From Mugil cephalus (taxonomy: Eukaryota; Chordata; Actinopteri; Mugiliformes; Mugilidae), in NCBI RefSeq assembly GCF_022458985.1, contig NC_061772.1:9724001-9788000 (forward strand): 64,000 nucleotides of DNA. The letters are read 5' to 3'. Within the stretch, counting starts at the first letter, position 1, and each line of letters opens with the position of its first letter. The translations under genes and the position numbers were made by a program. Positions 56,032 to 64,000 of the stretch are shown here, in pieces. The notes under the pieces are model-generated. The model was not told the DNA's origin. It ran no database searches and was given only the letters and a program-made list of their open reading frames with translations.

Positions 56032-59000
56032 TCAAAGCTCGTCGTGGTTCTTGGTGAGGTCCTCTCCATAGTTGGTGGCTTGACTTCCTACGAACATGTT
56101 CCAATTCTCAAGAATCTCCTCTTTAGTCAGCATTTGATCCTGATGAGGAAGAACAAGAGAATTTCAAGGTAGATCATTTCTAAGGTCTAATAATAATAAT
56201 AAAAATAAAAAACACAGTCTCTCCCAACAGTGAAAACCTATTCATGACCATCATGTGCAGATGAAACCGTGTATAGTACCTTGTCCTGGTCGGACTCGTA
56301 CACCAGATGTCTGGCCTCAGCTTGGGCGTGGTCGTAGTCTTGTGGCATAATCCAGTGGCGGATTTCATCCTGGTCCATCTTTCCGTCTTTGTTCAAGTCC
56401 CGGAAGTCAGAGAATTGTTCCCTCTCAGTCCTGACCCAGTCTGGCTCTGGACCACCATCCTCATGGGCAAACATGTCAGCTTAAACAGGAAGACGTGACG
56501 TAAGTACACTCAGATTTTAAATGTCCCGGTCTTGATTATCATTTGCAGTTAAAACACAGTTTACACGTGGATTCCTACTACACACTTCAAAAACAAACTT
56601 TCCAAAGTCACCAGCTTTCTATGCTCTTCAAAACCGTACAAAACCGTACAAGAACAAGACGCCAATAACCTAATCACAGTGACGCTAATATTACACAACT
56701 TTACATTTACATGTTTATTACAAGGACCTTAATATAAAGTGTTACCCACAACTTTTTTAGTGTCTATTTTTTTTCCCTTGTGATCTGACTGGGTCTCTGC
56801 ATTATCATGTAGTTACACGTAAGCCCTCAAACATACGAGTCTGTCTACAAGCCTACAAAACTACATCCTTTCTACCTACCAGAGGATCTTTGATATTCAA
56901 ACTCTTGGAATTTTTCCAGGAGCTTAGCTACACTGACAGTGGATGTGGTTTGTGCAAATCCCCATTTCAGCTGCTATTTGCAGGTCACCCTTTGTCCCTG
57001 TATTTTGATATATACTTATTCATACTAAGTGCAATCTTCACTAAGAGTAATATATTAGTTAGAATTAATCAGCGGACAAACACGTTCCTATTTCTAAATG
57101 TAAAGTTATTAGCAGTTATAAATGTGTGAATCCCTTTGGAGCTATTCCCCAGAATAAAATAGTCCCTGCTGACCAGAGGATACCTGCAAGTGGTTGAATA
57201 TTGTCATATTTATAGTTTTTAACCTATGCTGCAGATTGTCACTCAATGATTTTATTTAATTGAAGCCAACAGATGTCTTCACTGAGGACGTTGTTAACTT
57301 TAAATTTATTTTAAATAATTGCAGTTCAAGTGCATGGCTTCAACTCACCAATATACTCGTCCTCATCCACATGTCCATCGCCGTTCTTGTCAATGTCCTC
57401 CAGAGTTTCCTGCATTCAGAGGTAATGATGTCATTAAAGCGGGACACAAGGGTCAACTGCGGTACAACTTCCCCTTTGAATACTAAAAGAGAAGCCTGTT
57501 GCTCCGGGCTGTAAGAGTGAATGTGTGAGGGTCAACTTACAACTGGGCTCACAGACTGACTCAACAATTACAGGATTGCTAATGAGACATAGTCTCTGGA
57601 TTAAAACATGAATCACACATTTGACTAGCAGACTGTTTGTGAAACACAGTTTTTAACGTGCTACTAGATGTTGTCTTTTTGTGTGAATTGGACTAAATGG
57701 TTACTTGTTTGCCATGTGAGCTGAATATTAGTGAAGAACCACACCCAGTAGCTGCTGGGCATCTGGACACAACATGCAGCTACAGCTATCCATATCATTG
57801 GATGCATCCTTTCCTACAGGTGAGATGCCCTCTCTGCACCCTGCTGAAAGATTAATGGCCACGTAGCTTCGGAGGTCTAATAGCTCACTAATAATAAACT
57901 AGAAAAAACATCCATCCATTCCCATACCACTTAACCTGTGCAGGGTCGCGTGTAAACAAGATGTTCATGTTCAGCGCTGTAAACACAGACAGACGGAGAG
58001 ATGCTCCGTACCTTGTACAGGCCTGTGAGATGGACACCGCAATGAGAGGAACAGCAGTACATCCAGGGTAACATAAAACTTTTGGTCCAATCCATTCTTT
58101 TCATTACAGATTAACCTTCTGATTATTTTTATACATTGCTTGTGTGTGGAAATTCCAGCAAATGACAACTTCAAAAGGCAAAAGAGGCATGTTAAAGTGT
58201 CCCGTTTTGTCCAACCATCAGTCCAAAATCAAAGACACTAACTTTAAAACTGTTGCTCTACACTTGCCACAAACAAAACTGGTTGGCAACGTGTTTACTG
58301 TATTTCAACAAACAGATATTTAATGGATTGAATATCTGAATCTTAAATTTTGTCTTGTTGCAGTTAACAATGAATAAACCGACTGGAATGTAGAGATAAC
58401 TGTTTCAAATCGTTTAAATTATACAGTGCCACTCTACTGTGCAATTTACGGATTTAATGACGATACAACCTTACAGGGAAGCAGCAGAAGATCATACATA
58501 AAAGAAAAAAGAAACGAGAATGCCACCTATTACCAGTATATCTTGGGAATATTTAAAGATTTCTGAAAAAAATCTAAACTCTAAAACTATGTCAGTGGCT
58601 CTGCAGGCAAACTATACAGTTACTTAGAGGTTTACTGTTGTTATCTGGAGTCGCACTTAACTGAAGCTTTTTTCCCAAATAAATATGGTGTGATCTACAT
58701 GGGGGCAATTAAGGAGGCTTTGAAAAGAATGTAAAACACTAACATGAGGAGAAGGTTTGCCACATCTGGTGTGAATTTGGTGTGAAGAACAGAAATGATT
58801 TTGCAACATCTATTTCCTGAGTTAGTCTGATAGGAAAATAAAGTTCAATCAATAACATGAAATGGAAGCGGTTCTTTTAGATGCACAGTAACAAAATATT
58901 TAAATCAGTCTGTTTAATATGACCGTCTACCGTCTTGCTGGGGAAGGTGGTGTTTGTTTCAGTTCACCGTTTATTTAGAGCAAACTGCGGCAGTGGAAGC

Positions 59001-61248
59001 AAACACCATGGGACAGAAATATGAAGCGGGACATTCAAACAGAGCGCTCTGTTGTTGGAATGAGTGTGTAGGTGTGCAGCAGGCACTTAGCGAGATGACT
59101 TCATGTCCCTCCAATAGCTTTCAGTCCCACTGGCCTACAGCCAAATTCTTTCGAAAAATCACACAGTGTCTCCTTGGTGCGTTTCACTTGTGACAACACC
59201 CATCATCAAAGGCCCCTTGGTGATGTGAAAGAATTACATTTCAATATGTGCCGTCTTTGAAAAGATCCACAACAATCAGTGGAGACGCTGCGGGTTGAAT
59301 CGTCCTTTGGTAACATTCAGCAGCATCAGAAAAAATGAGAGATTAATAATTAACTCTGTCAAATGGGTAGTACAACTTTTATGAACACGGCAGCATAGTG
59401 CGTCCCCACTAACATTTGCCACGCCAATGTTCCACGAGGCCAAATTTATATTTAAAGATCGAGCCTTAAATGGGACGCTCGGTCTCTCCCAACAGACCCG
59501 TTCCAAAAAAAAAAGTATAGTAACTCAATCATTTCCGGGGTCGAATTAAAATTTCATTAGGGAGTTATCCAAATGTAGCACATTTATTCAAGAGGAGAAA
59601 TATAACATGTCTCAAATCTGGTCCTGGAACTGAATGATACTTATTTAAGTGAAATGAAAGGCTTTGGGGAAGGTCATTCTCTCCTAGTGTGTGAAAGTAT
59701 TCTGTGTACTTACAGCATTAGCATACGTAGTTTACACCGAGCTTACCAGAACCACAATATCCTTCATGTGCTCAAACTCCTCGGGGTGCAGGAAGGACGT
59801 GAACTCTTCTCTGTCTGCCGCCAGGTCCCCGTTCAGGTCAGCAGTTTTAAACCTCCTCTCATCACGAGGAAGCATCTTCTTGAAGCTGAACTGGTCGGTG
59901 GCATCCTCGAACTCCTCCGGGTTTGCTGAAAGAGGGTTGGGGATTCAAATCGGGTTAGCGTCAGGGCCATGCACAGAATTTCTCCGTAAAGAAAAGTGTG
60001 GCCGAAACAAACGGAGCCGTACCGAGGTAGTAGCCGTACGTGGCTTGCTTGTACTCGTCCCACGAAATTTTGTTGTCCTTGTTCAGGTCGTAGTCCGTCC
60101 ACACTTTTGCGACGTTCTCATACACGTAACGCTTCTGCACGCGTTTTATCCACGCCTTGAGTTCAGCCGTGGTGATGTAGCCATCTGCGTCGCTGTCTAT
60201 TCGCTCCACGATTTTACTGTGGGAGTAAAAAAAAAGAAAAGAAAAAGAGAGATACCAGGGATATTATTACTGGTGATATTATTGTGGTCAAGCCACAAAC
60301 AAGTCGACAAAAGTCAGAGTAACTCAAGCTCAACAGAAAAAAAGTTTAACATCCAGACCTATTGTTTTTTACTAGAAGGCTTCAGTGGGGTTACTCCAGT
60401 GGGAGGAGCAGGCAGTCAAACCCATTTTAGTAAAAAGTGCAGTGTCGCTGGAGTGTATTCTTAGACCTAGTTTGCCACGTTGTGATGTTACAGGGGTCCC
60501 TCCCACTCTCTGAACCACAGGAAGGAGTTTTCTGAACCACCGTGTGTCACAAGATGCCAACATGTCACTTTTAGAGTAAAGGAGGACGCACACAAACAGA
60601 GCCATGTGGCACATTAACGCTACAGGGACACTTTACTGGGGCCGATCTCCACCTTTACTCATACATCATAATCATTCTTTAATGATATATTTATAATTAA
60701 GATTCCCACTAAGCAATTAACTCTATAGAGAGGGGGGGAGAGGGTGTGTGTGTGTGTGCGAACGGAGCCGGTGGCGTAATAACGCTCAGGTTTATGAAGC
60801 CTTACAGATTTGCTGGCATGCACAGCTTTCTCAAGCACATGTGCTCGTGTTGTTAAATTTTAATGCGCTTAGAATGAACGGCCGCACGCAACAATCTCCA
60901 GCAGCAGAGTGTGTGATTTACAAACACAAAAGCTCAGCTTGGCCCGCGACACTATCCCCCTCAGCTACTGGGTCCACGGGCGTCAGAATCAGCTCATGTG
61001 ACAGAGTAATAACAATATTTTTCTTACCCGAGCCTGTCCTTGCTCTCATCGGGGGTGAGCTGATCGAACGTTTTGGCCTCGTCTTTGCCCAGAAAGGCCT
61101 CATGGTCGTATTGGAAGCTCTTATTGTCTTCGTGGGCTTTCCTGATCAGTTCTGGGTCATGGATAACTCTCTCTTTTCTCAGCGTCGGTTTGCCTTGCGC
61201 CACAGAGGCGCACAGCAGCAAGGAAAGCGCCAAACTGAAGCCGGCCAT
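56032..61248 (-). CDS. rcn1: Reticulocalbin 1, ER-lumen EF-hand protein (6 exons)
   Basis: Calcium-binding CREC-family protein of the endoplasmic reticulum lumen. Exons: 61248-61028, 60216-60023, 59925-59747, 57409-57349, 56479-56280, 56139-56032; GT-AG throughout, 963 nt, 320 residues (human 331). The start is the only in-frame ATG before a clear signal peptide ([19 protein letters not shown], then KPTLRKERV). An NKS glycosylation sequon lies at residue 42, and [20 protein letters not shown] is a family signature. Six EF-hand loops are visible, all with acidic residues at the calcium positions: [60 protein letters not shown] and [12 protein letters not shown]. The C-terminus is HDEL, an ER-retrieval signal. 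It is convergent with wt1, as in mammals. An ERSE-II motif lies about 370 bases upstream. Confidence 0.97.
60741..60758. repeat. (GT)n microsatellite in rcn1 intron 1
   Basis: Short GT run within the first rcn1 intron (60217-61027), next to a G-rich AGAGGGGGGGAG patch. Confidence 0.85.
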
Positions 61249-61700
61249 CAGTCTTGAGTTCTCTGAGGCCAAAACAACTAATTTCTAACGGGCCTGTAAC
61301 ACTACAATGCACAATCTGCCGGCGGCTGGGTGGCCACTTTCACTGCATGGACCGCTACACACTGACCTGTCTTGGAGAAGTGCGCGACAGTGTTGCAGCA
61401 AGCGTCCAGAAGCCAAAACCTGCGACAGCACCTGTGCACACAGACAGGTCCACTAACAGGCTCCACTCCTCTCTTACACGGTTTCACGGCAATCCCGTCT
61501 CCTTTTCCTGGGAAAGGGACGCAACCAGACCGGGATTTCCTGCCGCCTTACGCACAGCCATTCGCAGCGCTCGTTTCAAGCCGGGCGCACCCCCGTTCAA
61601 TGAAAGAACCGCTGCCATTGGTCCACGGGACGTCGGTAAAATGAGAGGGAATCAGGCGCCACGTTGCAGCGAGCTGGGCTTAATGCGAACCAGTCTGGGT
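61249..61700 (-). promoter_or_regulatory. rcn1: Probable rcn1 promoter and 5' leader
   Basis: G+C- and CpG-richer sequence upstream of the rcn1 ATG, without an obvious TATA box. It includes the ERSE-II motif (61617-61627) and an overlapping ACGT core (GGGACGTCGG) just beyond it. Confidence 0.5.
61617..61627. promoter_or_regulatory. rcn1: ERSE-II ER-stress response element
   Basis: ATTGGTCCACG matches the ERSE-II consensus ATTGG-N-CCACG exactly. The motif combines an NF-Y site (CCAAT on the opposite strand) with an ATF6/XBP1 half-site, and is known from promoters such as HERPUD1. It works in either orientation. It lies about 370 bases upstream of the rcn1 ATG, and rcn1 encodes an ER-lumen protein, so a role in the unfolded protein response is a natural inference. 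Confidence 0.7.
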
Positions 61701-63419
61701 CAGTGAGTGAGACGCTGAAGGCTGTCTCGGTGAAATTGTTTCAGTTTCATGCTCATGTTCGTACTCGCAATGCCAGTGTGGATGTGTGTACAGGACAGGT
61801 ACGTGGATAAAGGTTTCCATTGCCCAAAATATTCACCCACAAACATTCACCCCCCTCTGCTGAGGTTTAAAAACCAGCCAGCGTTCAAATGAATTGAAAG
61901 AGTCAGGTAGGCCGACATGTTCAGCCACCGTTTCAGGTTCGTGTTTCCTATTTATTACGAGTCTACGACACACTGTCCTACATACAGCATGCACCAAAGT
62001 AAAATGTAATGTTTTATTGCTCCTTCATCAGTCCGTTGTTGATAGGCTACACGACAACAGCTGGCAAATATTTTGAGATTTGAGACTTCACGTTATCTTT
62101 TCTGCTCTTCTCTGTTAACTTTTCTGCTTTCTCGTTTATTTAAGGGACCACAGACAAATTATTCTAGTGTTTTATCTTTTCCTCTTACAATTTTCTAATT
62201 AGTCAGAATTCATTTAGATTAAATTTGTATAGCATTTACTGAGAGCTCTGAAGTGAACTCAAGAAAACACATGCTAATAAACAAAGCGTTAGCAAAGTGG
62301 GAAACGGTCATGTCACGTGTGCTTCAAATACTCACAAAACCAGCAAATGCAAAAGCTCAAACAATGAGGGAAATGTTTAAAGAGGGCCCCAAAACACCAT
62401 GTACCTGACAGGTATGAATTTGTTATTCAAAGTGTTATGACTTTTTGGTGTGGCCGACACTTGCCTCACAGTAGTGGTGTTGTTTGTTTGTTTTCACATG
62501 CTGCTCGCATGGTTCCTTAAAAGCCTTTAGCCGTATGGACTTCTAGAGACTCGAGAAGATTTTTTTCAGTTCTGGACAGAAGAAGTTACTCAAACAGAAC
62601 TTGCGCCAATAACGTAAGATTCAGTGTCCCTTCCCACATTAATCATTTTCTCTCAGTCCCTGATTTTAGTCTCTTAGACTTTTAGAAGGATGACAGGGAA
62701 TCAGACATTTACTGAATTGTCAAAGACAACATAATAAAGTCCAGTAATGTTTCTATTGTGGTCTTTGATACAAAGAGACCCATGAACATAACTAATCCAG
62801 GTCACACAATAAAACATAAACTGAAGAAGTCAGATATAACTGATAAGAGGTTAAAGATCCATTGCGTTCTTTGTACTTAAAATTTGACTGTTTGATTAAA
62901 ATTGTGGCAGCTGCTTTTTTCTTATTTTTCTTATGTTTTAGATGGACCAATCCAGCACGGTGTATTTAAACTAGTACCAGAATGTGACCAATCAATGTCA
63001 AATACACGAGGCCTCCATCAGAGTCATTCTGAATTTCCGGGGTTGTTTATGGTCATTCACTCATGGTGGCTGATCTCCAGACTTACGTTACCTTACAAAA
63101 CATTGTTTCAGTGCCTTTTTATGTAGTGCGGAACCCAAGTTTTAAAGTTGGAAAATGGAGAGCGTTGTTTTTTGTCTGAAATGAAAAGAGTCGTCCAGCA
63201 TAGGATCATGTGGAGAGAAAAAGACAGAAAGAGAAAGTGTGAGAGTTTGGTCAAGTCCATACTTGCAACTTAATGATTTGACAAAGACGAGAGAGGGTGA
63301 GAGTTTATGCAGGAGTAGGGGGGGGGATTGTCATCGCATCTATATGAGGATGACCAGAAGAATCACATTACTCATCCGCATCTCGACTTGCTGTAATATG
63401 GAAGAGCAGACTCTGAACC
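61701..63419. other. Non-coding DNA upstream of rcn1
   Basis: AT-rich sequence without recognised coding frames, RNA genes or repeats longer than short homopolymers. Confidence 0.6.
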
Positions 63420-63690
63420 CTGGAAACAACTTGCTGACACTGCCATGCCTAATCCTGCTCCGTGGGCAGGAGAAACATGTATTTTGCCATTCATCATTAG
63501 CATAATAAGCCAGCACATGGCACTTTCCTGTTTTGCATAAACAGAACACCCCAGTTTATGATTATAAAGAGGCCCTGGGGCTAACTAGCCTCTTTATTCA
63601 ATTAATGAATAGTTAATGTATTTAAATTAGCCCTGCCTGGTCAATTCGAATCAGTGTGTTGTGCAGATGTGAAGAAACGCAAGTGTGTTT
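63420..63690. promoter_or_regulatory. Candidate conserved non-coding regulatory element
   Basis: A homopolymer-free stretch dense in TAAT cores (CATCATTAGCATAATAAGCC, TTCAATTAATGAATAGTTAA) and octamer-like TTTTGCATAAAC. This composition resembles vertebrate developmental enhancers. Conservation could not be checked; the call rests on pattern only. Confidence 0.25.
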
Positions 63691-64000
63691 TTCTTTTCTT
63701 TTTTTGTTTTGTTTTGTTTTTGTTTTTTTTTTCCACAGAGGTGCATCTTAAAAACATACTGAAAATGTACACATCCATGTGTCATTAAATAAAGCATGTT
63801 TTGATGTGAAATGCATCTCACAACCTTGGAGAGAGTACATTTTATGTTAAGAATATTGTAGTTTAAAACTCTAGGATTAAGTTTTGATTTCTTACTGTGA
63901 GACAGTAGTTTCTGCGATGGAACCTATATGGCGAAGGCTATATTAATCTCAGACAATGGTGGCATGGCTGAACAACTGCAGGCATTAACATGCAGGAAAA
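63691..64000. other. Non-coding right edge of the window
   Basis: T-rich simple sequence near 63690-63732 (TTTTG-type units) followed by AT-rich DNA to the end. Nothing coding is seen. Confidence 0.6.

Noticed and set aside
59691-60464. Open plus-strand frame of 257 codons
   Set aside because: It lies antisense to rcn1 exons 2 and 3 and their introns, and starts at a non-ATG codon. It is a shadow of the EF-hand coding sequence with no own domain.
60748-61257. Open plus-strand frame of 169 codons
   Set aside because: Antisense to rcn1 exon 1 and intron 1; no recognisable protein.
61249-61272. Upstream extension of rcn1 (ASENSRL) as the true start
   Set aside because: The frame's upstream codon is TTG, not ATG. 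The signal peptide begins at the ATG at 61248.

Overview
The window is vertebrate nuclear DNA, most likely from a percomorph-type teleost fish. Five intron-containing genes with GT-AG introns can be assembled exon by exon. Their order and relative strands match the mammalian 11p13 block, read in reverse. Introns are short, intergenic DNA is rich in microsatellites and small inverted-repeat transposons, and wt1 has no 17-residue exon, as in fish. There is no bacterial or viral gene content.

Layout from left to right. Bases 1-6900 have no recognisable gene but carry two copies of a small repeated element and a retrotransposon tail. Bases 8010-16914 (minus) hold qser1: 13 coding exons, 1672 residues. 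Bases 20435-22231 (minus) hold prrg4, a transmembrane Gla protein: 6 coding exons, 217 residues. Bases 22.3-26.2 kb are non-coding, where mammals have CCDC73. Bases 26240-31229 (minus) hold eif3m: 11 exons, 375 residues. Bases 31.2-40.5 kb are the head-to-head intergenic region. Bases 40528-46730 (plus) hold wt1: 9 coding exons, 424 residues in the +KTS form. Bases 46.7-56.0 kb are the tail-to-tail spacer. Bases 56032-61248 (minus) hold rcn1: 6 exons, 320 residues, ending in HDEL. The window ends in non-coding DNA upstream of rcn1.

All five reading frames close exactly: exon phases match at every junction and each CDS total is divisible by three. The genes do not form a pathway. They are a conserved neighbourhood: a chromatin/methylation factor (qser1), a vitamin-K-type membrane protein (prrg4), a translation initiation subunit (eif3m), a zinc-finger regulator of kidney and gonad (wt1) and an ER-lumen calcium-binding protein (rcn1).

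The observations most worth a second look are: the tandem +/-KTS splice donor of wt1, whose second site reads gtgcgt as in human; an exact ERSE-II motif upstream of rcn1; wt1 exon 4 squeezed between two microsatellites; a family of about five small inverted-repeat elements, one filling most of an eif3m intron; and the apparent absence of CCDC73. I found no sign of a wholly new biological system.
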